Of a stretch of 64,000 nt of DNA, positions 43,276 through 51,957 are shown in pieces. Under the pieces are notes generated by a model. The model worked only from the letters and a program-made list of their open reading frames with translations. It made no database searches and was not told the origin of the DNA. Position 1 is the first letter of the stretch, and the number at the start of each line of letters is the position of its first letter. The translations under genes were made by a program, and so were the position numbers. The stretch comes from Saprospiraceae bacterium (GTDB lineage: Bacteria; Bacteroidota; Bacteroidia; Chitinophagales; Saprospiraceae), in the NCBI GenBank assembly GCA_029263015.1, contig JAJCYI010000167.1:1-64000 (forward strand). The letters run 5' to 3'.

Positions 43276-44928
43276 TCACTTTTTCAGTTTCCCAAAGATC
43301 AACTCCCCGCACTCCCACTTTATTTTCACATTCATTATTTTATCGAAAGGCCTGGGATCGTAAAGGGTAGGATCAATGAGGTAATAGGCAGCAGAGTCAA
43401 TGCCCTCATGTTGCCTAGTCAAGATCCTCCCTGTCTCCCTGCTAAAATAATAGCCCGTCATGGGTTGGAAGCCAAGGCTGTTTTTATAAATATAAATAGG
43501 TTGTCCTGCTGCCTTTTCAACGGCTTCGAGCGTGGAGGCCCTCACATTGGTGCTGCACTCGACTGTCAAGCGACTGGGCAAAACGAACCAATTGAACCCT
43601 ATCCGAGCAACGAGCAATACCAGCACAAAAACCAACATCCGGTGCTCCTTCCATTGCCAAAACAGGAGTGCCAAAACAGCCATTGCGGCGGCGATACCTA
43701 TCGACTTAAGGTATAAGAACGGAACGTCCTGTACGACCTCCAAAGCCATTGGCAGCAATGCTGCAACAACTGCCATACAAGTGGCCGAAAAGAAAATCAT
43801 TTCTACTGTTTTTGCCAGCGCTCCACCTTCTTTTTTGTTTTTAATATAAAAATAAAACAATCCCGAAAATACCAACGGCACGTACATGAACAAGTAGCGA
43901 GGGTACACCTCCACCGACGACCAATAAGGCAACACAGTGACGAGGAAAACCAATAAATTCCAAGTGATGAATTTGTTTTCCGTTCCCTTCAGCAGATTGC
44001 TGCCAAAACTCAATCTTCCCCTCCCTTTGGGGGGGGCAAGGGGGGGGCTAAAAAAGCAAACAACGAGCAGCGTCCACGGAAGGAAGTGCCACCACATTTC
44101 AAAAGGAAAAGTAAAGAAGTGCAGTACAGTCTCGCCAAAGCCATGTTCCACAAAAGTACGCTTGGCCGATTCATTGAAAAGGGTATTAAAAACCACCTCC
44201 AAGCCATTCTGTTTTGAGTACAAAAAATAATAACTCCCCACAATTGCCACAAATACCAACCCACCTGCCACATGCAACAATGAGAATAGTTTTTTTATCT
44301 TTTTTTGCCATATGAAATAAGTCAGCAAGGCAAGGCCCAGGAAAACCACCGCTGGCAGACCTTTCAGCATAAAACCGATGCCCGTCAGCAAATAGGCGTG
44401 GCCGAACAGGCGTCCGTATCGCTGCTTTTCTCCCTCCTGATAAATAACCATGAACAGTAAAAACATGACCCAGGAAAAACATAAATCTATCAGCCCCAGC
44501 ATAGAATCCCAAAAAAGGATGCGTCCACAAGTGATGAGGGCAAGAGAGGCGAGAAGCGATAGGTAAGGAAAGCGCGAGGGGGGGAGGTTTTTTCTAAAAT
44601 TAGTATACACGGAGCCTGAAAAGGCCAATAAAAAGAACACTGTAACCAGTCGGCAAATGAATTCATCACTGCGGCCAAAGATCTCAAAAACAGCGAGCAG
44701 TATCCAATTGTAAAGCGGGGGTTTGTTGTAATAAAATTCGCCAAACATAGTTGGCGTAATGTAATTACCGGAAATTTGCATTTCCATAGCGACCAGCGCA
44801 CGGATGCCCTCGTCGTCGTAAAAGGCGATGAGGCCGAGGTTGGTGAGCAGCGCCGGAATCAGCAAAATGAGGGCTACTGCCAGCAGGATGCTTTGTTTTG
44901 TGGAAAAATGTTGGACTTTTACAGGCAA
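43276..44928 (-). CDS. ArnT/GT39-like membrane glycosyltransferase
   Basis: The 550-residue protein has about 10-11 membrane segments and the family signature of a lumenal acidic motif after the first segment (YDDEGIRALVAMEM, where D-E is the expected catalytic pair), followed by FYYNKPPLYNW. It transfers a sugar from polyprenyl phosphate, as in ArnT or a dolichol-P-mannose-type mannosyltransferase. Two features are odd. The start is TTG at 44928, with no in-frame ATG nearby. A GC-run palindrome has inserted residues SPPLAPPKGRGRLS in a loop between membrane segments. A -7 box lies at 44959-44952. Confidence 0.85.
   Translation of the reverse strand: MPVKVQHFSTKQSILLAVALILLIPALLTNLGLIAFYDDEGIRALVAMEMQISGNYITPTMFGEFYYNKPPLYNWILLAVFEIFGRSDEFICRLVTVFFLLAFSGSVYTNFRKNLPPSRFPYLSLLASLALITCGRILFWDSMLGLIDLCFSWVMFLLFMVIYQEGEKQRYGRLFGHAYLLTGIGFMLKGLPAVVFLGLALLTYFIWQKKIKKLFSLLHVAGGLVFVAIVGSYYFLYSKQNGLEVVFNTLFNESAKRTFVEHGFGETVLHFFTFPFEMWWHFLPWTLLVVCFFSPPLAPPKGRGRLSFGSNLLKGTENKFITWNLLVFLVTVLPYWSSVEVYPRYLFMYVPLVFSGLFYFYIKNKKEGGALAKTVEMIFFSATCMAVVAALLPMALEVVQDVPFLYLKSIGIAAAMAVLALLFWQWKEHRMLVFVLVLLVARIGFNWFVLPSRLTVECSTNVRASTLEAVEKAAGQPIYIYKNSLGFQPMTGYYFSRETGRILTRQHEGIDSAAYYLIDPTLYDPRPFDKIMNVKIKWECGELIFGKLKK
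44015..44048 (-). repeat. C-run/G-run palindrome in frame within the GT39-like gene
   Basis: The plus-strand sequence CCCCTCCCTTTGGGGGGGGC resembles the palindrome at 12404-12448, and here it lies inside the reading frame, encoding SPPLAPPKGRGRLS. The insertion keeps the frame open and falls in a polar stretch between membrane segments, so the enzyme may tolerate it. Confidence 0.7.
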
Positions 44929-44951
44929 ATTGGACGAACATTTAGAGCGGG

Positions 44952-44959
44952 CAAAGGTA
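44952..44959 (-). promoter_or_regulatory. -7 box for the GT39-like gene
   Basis: The minus strand reads TACCTTTG (TAnnTTTG), about 23 bases upstream of the TTG start at 44928. It also helps justify that start, since transcription would begin about 15 bases before the TTG. Confidence 0.5.
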
Positions 44960-45005
44960 TTACTAAACGCTGGATAGCCATCACTTTTTTTATTTTCTCC
45001 TGACT

Positions 45006-47624
45006 ATGCGTGATTTTAAGTATCTCATTCAAAAAGGATTCTGGTTGGAAAAACTCCGACCTGTTAAGGAGAAACTATGGCCTTACCTCGGACCTGTTGT
45101 CGTAAAAGCAAGGATCTACAAAGCAAAAGTAAAAGCGAAACTTTATCCATATTTAAAACCCGCACTGCTTCGCTATCGAGCATTTGAGGCTAAACATCCT
45201 GTAACGGCAAGAGTAACGTTGTTCACTGGAATTGCTGGATTCATAGGCATTTCTTTTATTTTCTTTTTAGTCAGTTTAATTTACATGGGAGCATTCGGGG
45301 CACTACCTTCCACTGAAGCCATCCGCAACATTGACCAGAATATCGCCTCCGAAATTTACGCTGCTGATGACGTTTTGTTGGGCAAATATTTCATCGAAAA
45401 CCGCTTGCCTTCAGACATCGAGGACATTTCACCATATATTATAGATGGCTTGGTCGCCACCGAGGATGCCCGCTTTTTTGAGCACGGCGGAGTGGACATG
45501 AGAGCTTGGGTGCGCGTCTTGCTCGTGACGGTGCTGATGCAGGACGAATCGGGCGGCGGCGGCAGTACCCTGAGTCAGCAGCTAGCCAAAAATCTGTTTC
45601 CAAGAAAAAACCATGGCCTCCTGACCATCCCTGTGGTCAAGGTCAAAGAAATATTCATTGCCCGGCGACTTGAAAATATTTACGATAAGAACCAATTGCT
45701 GGCCCTGTACCTCAACAAGGTTCCCTTTGGCGAAAGCGTATTCGGCATCCGCATGGCCGCCAAACGTTTTTTCAATACCACCCCCAAAGACATCAAATTG
45801 GAAGAAGCCGCTGTATTGGTAGGCATGCTCAAGGCCACCTCCTATTACAACCCCAAGCGGTTTCCCGAAAGGGCAAAAAGACGGCGCAATACCGTGCTGG
45901 GGCAAATGGTAAAATACCAAAAACTGGACACTCTGGCTTTCGATTCACTTTCGCAAATGCCCATAGAACTCGAATATGAACACGAAAGCCACAACGAAGG
46001 ACTGGCCACTTATTTCCGTGAGCATTTGCGGCTGGAACTAGAAAAAGAACTGGCAAACCATACCAAGCCTGATGGCAACCCTTACAATCTTTACACTGAT
46101 GGATTAAAGATATACACCACGATTGACTCCAGAATGCAGCGCCATGCCGAGCAGGCCGTCAACACGCAAATGGCCTACCTCCAGGAACGGTTCCTCAAAC
46201 ATTTCAAAAATTACCGGAGAGCCATACCATGGGGCAGCAAGCAACTTTTGGAGCAATCCAAAAAGGCTTCCCGCAGGTATAAACAATTGAAAAAGAAGGG
46301 TTTGAATAAAACCGAAATTGATTCTATTTTTTCTGATACAGTCAAAATGAGGGTTTTTACATGGGACACAAATGGGTTCGAGAGAGACACCTTGATGACT
46401 CCGCTCGACTCTATCAAGCATTATCTTTCTTTATTGCAAACGGGCTTCCTCGCTGCCGAACCACAAACTGGGAAAGTATTTGCCTGGGTCGGTGGCATCA
46501 ATTTTAAACATTTCAAATACGATCATATCCGTTCGCGCAGACAGGTCGGCTCTACTTTTAAGCCGTTCGTTTATGCCCATGCCCTGCAAAGCGGGGTCTC
46601 GCCATGTGAACGGTTCGCCAATGACTTGGTGGAATACGCTGACGGCTATGAGCCAAAAAATGCCGATGGGGAATATGGCGGCAATTACAGCATGGCAGGA
46701 GCACTCTATAATTCGGTGAACGTGATCGCTGTGCAACTGCTGCAAAGAATTGGGGTGGATGGCGTTCGGGATTTGGTCAAACAAATGGGCATCACTTCCA
46801 AAATACCAAGAGAACTAGGCATCGCGCTTGGCTCAGCCGATATTTCTTTGTTTGAAATGGTGCAGGCGTTCAGCACTTTTCCGAATCGCGGCCTGACACC
46901 AGAATTATTTTATCTGACCCGCATTGAAACTGCTGACGGGGAAGTGCTTTTTGAAAGGCCGGAAACTGACCGCAATAAATTTCCCCGCGTGCTGGAGGAA
47001 GAAAATGCCGATATCATGGCCCAAATGATGCGGGCAGTCGTGGACAGCGGCACTGCCAAACGCCTGCGTTATCTTTACAAATTCCAATATCCGGTTGCTG
47101 GCAAAACCGGCACCTCCAACAACAATACAGACGGCTGGTTCATTGGCTACACTCCCACCCTCATCACTGGGGCTTGGGTCGGTGCTGAACAGCCTGCCGT
47201 GCATTGGTACTCAACCAATCAGGGACAGGGGGCAGCTACGGCACTGCCCATTTGTGCACAGTTCCTCAACAGTGTTTACAGGGATAAATCATTTCGCAAC
47301 TATCGCAAAAAAGTGTTCGCCCCGCTCGATACCGCAGCCATTGACGCCCTCCAATGTCCCGACTTCATTCATCCTGATTCGCTCCTTGCCGACTCCATCC
47401 GCATGGCCTTGATGGAACAGGAGTTCAGCCAAGACCACCTCATCCAGATCATAAAAGAAGCATTTCGGGTCGGTGAGTCCGACCGTAACCGCAAATCTTC
47501 GGACCGCAAAAAAAACGATGCTTCGGACCGCGTCAGAAAGCAAAATGAAAAACTGAAAAAGAAGCGGGAAAGACAACGGAAGATTCGGGTGTTGAAGGAT
47601 AAGATTAAAGGGAAACGGAATTGA
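45006..47624 (+). CDS. Class A penicillin-binding protein (PBP1A-like)
   Basis: The 872-residue bifunctional peptidoglycan synthase has a basic cytosolic N-terminus, one membrane segment (about residues 78-98), then a glycosyltransferase domain. The GT51 glutamate is in EDARFFEHGG at residue 153, followed by STLSQQLAKNL. The transpeptidase domain has the SxxK motif STFK at 516-519, SVN near 580, and KTGTS at 700-704. The last 60 residues (ESDRNRKSSDRKKNDASDRV...) are strongly basic and repetitive, unlike most family members. The periplasmic enzyme polymerises and crosslinks glycan strands. It is divergent from the GT39-like gene. Confidence 0.95.
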   Translation: MRDFKYLIQKGFWLEKLRPVKEKLWPYLGPVVVKARIYKAKVKAKLYPYLKPALLRYRAFEAKHPVTARVTLFTGIAGFIGISFIFFLVSLIYMGAFGALPSTEAIRNIDQNIASEIYAADDVLLGKYFIENRLPSDIEDISPYIIDGLVATEDARFFEHGGVDMRAWVRVLLVTVLMQDESGGGGSTLSQQLAKNLFPRKNHGLLTIPVVKVKEIFIARRLENIYDKNQLLALYLNKVPFGESVFGIRMAAKRFFNTTPKDIKLEEAAVLVGMLKATSYYNPKRFPERAKRRRNTVLGQMVKYQKLDTLAFDSLSQMPIELEYEHESHNEGLATYFREHLRLELEKELANHTKPDGNPYNLYTDGLKIYTTIDSRMQRHAEQAVNTQMAYLQERFLKHFKNYRRAIPWGSKQLLEQSKKASRRYKQLKKKGLNKTEIDSIFSDTVKMRVFTWDTNGFERDTLMTPLDSIKHYLSLLQTGFLAAEPQTGKVFAWVGGINFKHFKYDHIRSRRQVGSTFKPFVYAHALQSGVSPCERFANDLVEYADGYEPKNADGEYGGNYSMAGALYNSVNVIAVQLLQRIGVDGVRDLVKQMGITSKIPRELGIALGSADISLFEMVQAFSTFPNRGLTPELFYLTRIETADGEVLFERPETDRNKFPRVLEEENADIMAQMMRAVVDSGTAKRLRYLYKFQYPVAGKTGTSNNNTDGWFIGYTPTLITGAWVGAEQPAVHWYSTNQGQGAATALPICAQFLNSVYRDKSFRNYRKKVFAPLDTAAIDALQCPDFIHPDSLLADSIRMALMEQEFSQDHLIQIIKEAFRVGESDRNRKSSDRKKNDASDRVRKQNEKLKKKRERQRKIRVLKDKIKGKRN

Positions 47625-47772
47625 TAGGCAGTGAGCAGTAAACAGTCGGCAGTTTGCAGTCTATAACCTTGATTTTAAAATCTAAATTAGGCGTGTTTTC
47701 TCATTGAAAATTTTGTCCTGTCTAACCGAGGATAATCCATGATATTGATTTTTTCGTTATTGTAAGTTTTAG

Positions 47773-48441
47773 TCATCCCAAATCCTCCACGTATTCCAAC
47801 AATTTCACTATCCCTTCCATTGATTCGACCTTGATTTTATTTTTTTTCAAAAAAGATTCAATTTCTTTTTTATGCCCAAACTGCTGAATTATATTTTTCT
47901 TTTTTAATTTAAAAATACTCAACTCTCCATCTTCCAATATAAAATAACGATCCTTTGGAGCGAAGCGTTTGACGATGACAGTCTGGCCCGGGGTTTCCGT
48001 TTTGTGCTGCGATATGGTCACCAAAAAATCATTGAAGACCTTCCGCTTTTCGCCATCATATATCAGTTGTACAAAACGGCCATCAAATTCTGCAATGTTG
48101 GTAGCCACAAAAACATTTTTTATTATTTTCCCCTCTTTATTATCGGTTTCCACTTCTACCTTATAATAAGAACGCTCTTCCAATTCGATAAAATCATCTC
48201 CTCTTCTGAGTTCAATGTTTTGGGTATAACCGTTAAGGTTCAACAATATGTTTTTGGAAACCTTTCCGTCAGTATCATAAACATTCCCTGCCACAAAATC
48301 TTTAAAAATGAAGGGACTCCCCTTTATTTCTGAATAACGATTTTCGTCCCATTTTTGGGGATTATTGAACAGGGTGAATTTTTGAGAAAACAGGGCGAAT
48401 CCCATTAAGAAGAAGCAGGTGACAAATGTGTATTTTTTCAT
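47773..48441 (-). CDS. Secreted conserved hypothetical protein
   Basis: From ATG 48441 (MKKYTFVTCFFLMGFALFSQ) the protein has 222 residues with a signal peptide. The mature part is rich in beta strands (SPFIFKDFVAGNVYDTDGKV, KNILLNLNGYTQNIELRRGD, RFVQLIYDGEKRKVFNDFLV) and ends with a Lys-rich helix (KKNIIQQFGHKKEIESFLKK). There is no lipobox or sorting domain, so it is probably periplasmic. I do not recognise a family. The gap before it (47625-47772) holds only a degenerate CAGTNNGCAGT-type repeat. Confidence 0.65.
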   Translation of the reverse strand: MKKYTFVTCFFLMGFALFSQKFTLFNNPQKWDENRYSEIKGSPFIFKDFVAGNVYDTDGKVSKNILLNLNGYTQNIELRRGDDFIELEERSYYKVEVETDNKEGKIIKNVFVATNIAEFDGRFVQLIYDGEKRKVFNDFLVTISQHKTETPGQTVIVKRFAPKDRYFILEDGELSIFKLKKKNIIQQFGHKKEIESFLKKNKIKVESMEGIVKLLEYVEDLG

Positions 48442-48462
48442 TTTTTCGGAGAAAGATATTGA

Positions 48463-48478
48463 ACGCCTTTCAAGGCGT
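48463..48478. repeat. Short palindrome ACGCCTT-TC-AAGGCGT
   Basis: A perfect 7-bp stem upstream of the secreted hypothetical gene at 48441. It is a short member of the GACGCC/GGCGTC palindromes seen at 17237 and 57212. Confidence 0.5.
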
Positions 48479-48522
48479 CCCAAACTTGGATTTTTTCCAA
48501 ATATCCATTTTTATTTCAAAAG

Positions 48523-48550
48523 AAAAAACCCCGGAAGAAATCTTCCGAGG
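48523..48550 (-). terminator. Terminator of the mscS-like gene
   Basis: On the minus strand CCTCGGAAGA and TCTTCCGGGG form a stem (one mismatch), followed by TTTTTT. It lies 39 bases after the stop of the MscS-family gene, an ordinary intrinsic terminator. Confidence 0.7.
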
Positions 48551-48588
48551 CCATTGAGTTTTAGATATTTCAGTTTGTGCCGTTCAAT

Positions 48589-49413
48589 CTATTTCATCGC
48601 CCCGCCGGGAAAATGTACATCCATTTGTGGGAACGGAATACTGACACCTTCTTTGTCAAATGCCTTTTTCACATGTTCCTGCATGTAAAACCTTGTTTGC
48701 CAGTAGTGTTCGCTATTGCAGAAAGGCCGGGTAACGAGATTTACCGAACTGTCCCCCAACTCAGCAACCACCACCTCCTGTGCAGGATCATCAAGGATAT
48801 ACGGGCATTCTTTTCCGATTTTCAAAATGATCTCCCTCGCTATGTCTATATCATCTCCATAACCAATGCCAAAAGTCAGCTCAATGCCGACCGCTTTTTC
48901 GCCAGTAATATTGGTGATCACATTGCTTGTTACAACTCCATTCGGCACAATGATCCGCTGATTATCCAAGGTTGCCAATACCGTATTAAAAACCTGGATT
49001 TCTTCTACTGTACCGATATTCCCACCTCCGACATCCACCAAATCTCCAACTTTATAAGGTTTAAAAGTCAAAAGCAAAACGCCACTTGCAAAATGCCCCA
49101 AACTCCCCTGCAAAGCCATGCCAACAGCAAAGGCCAAAGCACCAAAAATGGCAACGAAGGAGGTGGTCTCTATGCCAAACATCCCGGCAACTGCCAATAG
49201 CAACATCACCTTCAATCCAACACTTACCAATGATTTCAAAAAAGGAAGGACGGATTCATCCACACCTTTCTTTTTCATTGACCTATCAACTAAACCTACA
49301 ATTTTAGCAATAATCCAAAATCCAATAATGAGGGTTAGAATGGCACCAATAGCTTTTGGCGCATATGCCGTGAAAAGATTCGAAAGTACTTCAATGTTGA
49401 AAAGAGATTCCAT
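48589..49413 (-). CDS. Small-conductance mechanosensitive channel (MscS family)
   Basis: The 274-residue protein matches the minimal MscS length. Three N-terminal membrane segments are present (about 15-35, 60-80, 85-105), then the pore-lining helix with the Gly/Ala pattern AIFGALAFAVGMALQGSLGHFASGVLL and the motif FKPYKVGDLVDVGG typical of the beta domain. The C-terminal cytosolic vestibule ends VSIPFPQMDVHFP. It releases osmolytes on membrane tension. It is not obviously in an operon with the hydrolase at 49552, which is on the same strand but 139 bases away. Confidence 0.92.
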   Translation of the reverse strand: MESLFNIEVLSNLFTAYAPKAIGAILTLIIGFWIIAKIVGLVDRSMKKKGVDESVLPFLKSLVSVGLKVMLLLAVAGMFGIETTSFVAIFGALAFAVGMALQGSLGHFASGVLLLTFKPYKVGDLVDVGGGNIGTVEEIQVFNTVLATLDNQRIIVPNGVVTSNVITNITGEKAVGIELTFGIGYGDDIDIAREIILKIGKECPYILDDPAQEVVVAELGDSSVNLVTRPFCNSEHYWQTRFYMQEHVKKAFDKEGVSIPFPQMDVHFPGGAMK

Positions 49414-49506
49414 TAATTGATATGTTTTAATATTAGAATTAGAGATGAGAATAAAAATGAGACGGTATCCAATTTGAAAAGTAACTTATAAGTAGATGGG
49501 GCTTTA

Positions 49507-49530
49507 TTAAGTAACAAAGCCTAATTATTT
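49507..49530. repeat. 24-bp direct repeat, copy A
   Basis: TTAAGTAACAAAGCCTAATT (first 20 of 24 bases) is repeated exactly at 50586-50609. The two copies enclose the hydrolase gene, each just past a gene's stop codon. Confidence 0.75.
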
Positions 49531-49551
49531 GGGTATTTTGAGAAGGTTGAT

Positions 49552-50475
49552 TTAATTTTCTAAAAAAAACCTCACATCCTTCGCTGTTTCTACCGCAATT
49601 TCTTCCATTGGTACATGTCCTGCATTTTCATAAACCATCAGTTTTGAATTCGCAATCGCTTTGTCAAAATAATGAGCATCTTCCAAAGGCACCCACTGAT
49701 CATGTTCTCCCCACATGATTAAAGTGGGGCAATCAATTTTTTCAAGTTTATATGTTTCGTCGGCGAATTTCATATTTGCCCGATCAATAAAAGCTTGTCG
49801 GTTGCCCGTGCGAAGCGCAAGGTTGTGATAGCGGTCAACCAATTCTGGAGTAATTTTGACATCGTCAAAATAAACCTCGTTTATGTTTTTTTCGATAAAT
49901 CCTTTCGGTAGTATATTTTTTAATAAAAATGCAGTAAAAGGATTTCGGGCAAGTTTAAATACCATTGGCATTTCTCCTTTATGCGGAACACCGGCAGCAT
50001 CCAATAAAATTAATTTTTTAACTTGCCCTGGATAAGCGTATGTATAATTCCAAGCGATCCTACCTCCCAACGAATTTCCGACGAGACAAAAACTGTCAAT
50101 ATTTAATTGCTCTATAAATCGATGCAAAAAATCAACGTAATATTCCGGAGTATAATCCCCCCTTGGATTAGGTCCAGTAAGTCCGAAAGCTGGAATATCC
50201 ATCCTAATTATCTGGAAAGAATCTTTCAACAAATTTGTCCATTCATCCCAAGTATGGAGTGATGCACCAGTTCCATGCACAAGCACAATTGGTTGCCCCT
50301 CCCCCTCTATTCGATAATGCACCTCCATGCCGTCCAAATCCATAAACCTCGATTCGGCATTTGCATATTTCAGTTTTAATTCTTCTATTGGTTTATCGGC
50401 CTGATAGCCTATGGCAAAAAGGAGTATGGAGAATAAAGCAATCCCAACAGCAATCTTGATTAGTGATTTTAGCAT
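49552..50475 (-). CDS. Membrane-anchored alpha/beta hydrolase
   Basis: The 307-residue protein has an N-terminal membrane anchor (LIKIAVGIALFSILLFAIGY), then the hydrolase fold. The oxyanion motif HGTGASLHTW is near residue 68, the nucleophile elbow GNSLGG near 138, an acid-side motif MWGEHDQWVPL near 245, and the catalytic His in ENAGHVPMEE. The substrate is unknown. Proteins of this kind are often close to haloalkane-dehalogenase- or epoxide-hydrolase-like families. It is enclosed by a 24-bp direct repeat at 49507 and 50586, which could allow its deletion or mark its arrival. Confidence 0.85.
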   Translation of the reverse strand: MLKSLIKIAVGIALFSILLFAIGYQADKPIEELKLKYANAESRFMDLDGMEVHYRIEGEGQPIVLVHGTGASLHTWDEWTNLLKDSFQIIRMDIPAFGLTGPNPRGDYTPEYYVDFLHRFIEQLNIDSFCLVGNSLGGRIAWNYTYAYPGQVKKLILLDAAGVPHKGEMPMVFKLARNPFTAFLLKNILPKGFIEKNINEVYFDDVKITPELVDRYHNLALRTGNRQAFIDRANMKFADETYKLEKIDCPTLIMWGEHDQWVPLEDAHYFDKAIANSKLMVYENAGHVPMEEIAVETAKDVRFFLEN

Positions 50476-50585
50476 TTAATGAAGAGTCTCATGAAAACAA
50501 TCCCACAAGATAGAAATATCCCACAGTATTAGACTTGTTAAATGATATTTAATCGAAAAGCGAAAAAGACAGTAGAAAATCCGAG

Positions 50586-50609
50586 TTAAGTAACAAAGCC
50601 TAATTATTT
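50586..50609. repeat. 24-bp direct repeat, copy B
   Basis: This matches 49507-49530 exactly. It includes the TAG stop codon (50602-50600) and the last codons of the gene at 50600-51823, so in this copy the repeat is partly coding. Confidence 0.75.
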
Positions 50610-51823
50610 ATTTTCAACAAAGCACAACCCAATACAACAATTAAAAGCACCGATAATAATTGAAATGTTACCCGCCAATTTGAATCAACTTTCATATCTT
50701 CTTTATTCGTCTCCAAAGAATTGCTCCACGCAATAAACGCATCTGCCATTGGCAATTGGCCAAAAATATATTTCTTCTTCCCATTCACTGTGTATGCTGC
50801 TCCAAAAGCCTCAAGGCAATTTCTCAAACCTTCACATATTTCCCAGTTTCCGTATTCGCCCATTGTCCTTTGCCCCACTATTGAAGCGGCTCCTCCGATG
50901 CCCAAGATTACTGGGCCTGAATCAATATCCCCTTTTCCTTTTTGCCCTTTCGGATATTCCCTTATCCCAGGCAAGCCAAACCTCCAATCCAGAAATAGTT
51001 CTTTGTAAATGCCAAACTGTTTTTTTGAAAGATCTTCGTCAATATCTCTTAAAAAATGCAATATCAAACTTTGAGATGACCCTCTTGCACCCTCCATTGT
51101 TTCCCCATTAATTGAATTAACTGAATGGGGGATTAATCCTGTTTCGGGATCTAATCTATTTATTACTTTAATTAGCCATTCGTCAATCTGATATTGATAT
51201 AGTGGATCAAACATCTTATCGTGGATACTCAAAGAAGCGACCCCAACAATTATATCTGCGGGCCAAGCCTGGCCAATATAAGATTCCAAATATGGGTTCG
51301 CTGAATGGCTCAAAGCAGTTGCAATACGGTCGCAATTTTTCTTGAACATTTTGACTTCGACAGAATCCCTACTATTATGCGATTGAAGCATTAATTTATT
51401 TCCCAATAAATAATTGCTCCAACCGCTATAGAATGCGCCATATTCCAATGGCAGTTTTTTATCAAAAGTCATTTTGGCACTCTGCGAATTAATTTCATTT
51501 AATGCCCAACTTATCTGGCTCTCTCCTTCTTTATATTTGGAAGAGTTTCTATCGAGATTATAAACCAAGTTACACCAACTCAACGCATACAACGCATTAA
51601 TAAAAACAAATCCTTCAGGAAACATTTTTTGCATTTCAGCACCTGCCCCATTCTGAAGTTCTGCTTTTAAAAAATTGAGTTGGTTGTAAACATCTTCGTT
51701 ATACTCAACGCCATTTTCCTCAATAAATTTAGGTGAATAATAAAGTGAAGCATTCAAATAGCCAATTCCGATAATTATTGCAACAAGTGCTGATTTAATA
51801 AATATTTTTATTGCTTTTTTCAT
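50600..51823 (-). CDS. Membrane-anchored protein of unknown function (407 aa)
   Basis: There is an N-terminal membrane segment (IFIKSALVAIIIGIGYLNA) and a second at the C-terminus (FQLLSVLLIVVLGCALLKI). The body is helical, with conserved-looking stretches YIGQAWPADIIVGVASLSIH, GLIPHSVNSINGETMEGARG, SSQSLILHFLRDIDED and IDSGPVILGIGGAASIVGQR. That pattern resembles alpha/alpha-toroid enzymes (linalool dehydratase/isomerase-like and related), but I cannot assign a reaction. The stop lies in a 24-bp repeat shared with the next gene's end. The hydrolase gene downstream may be co-transcribed (125-base gap). Confidence 0.7.
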   Translation of the reverse strand: MKKAIKIFIKSALVAIIIGIGYLNASLYYSPKFIEENGVEYNEDVYNQLNFLKAELQNGAGAEMQKMFPEGFVFINALYALSWCNLVYNLDRNSSKYKEGESQISWALNEINSQSAKMTFDKKLPLEYGAFYSGWSNYLLGNKLMLQSHNSRDSVEVKMFKKNCDRIATALSHSANPYLESYIGQAWPADIIVGVASLSIHDKMFDPLYQYQIDEWLIKVINRLDPETGLIPHSVNSINGETMEGARGSSQSLILHFLRDIDEDLSKKQFGIYKELFLDWRFGLPGIREYPKGQKGKGDIDSGPVILGIGGAASIVGQRTMGEYGNWEICEGLRNCLEAFGAAYTVNGKKKYIFGQLPMADAFIAWSNSLETNKEDMKVDSNWRVTFQLLSVLLIVVLGCALLKINN

Positions 51824-51957
51824 CGTGCAGATAAGAACCGGTTGCAGGCAAGCGCCATCGGAAAGTTTAATTCAAATATTTCGAAAAGCCCATTTCAAAA
51901 ACAAAAAACGTTTACTAAACTTAAACGTAAGCCACAGTATTTTGACAATTCTCAAAA

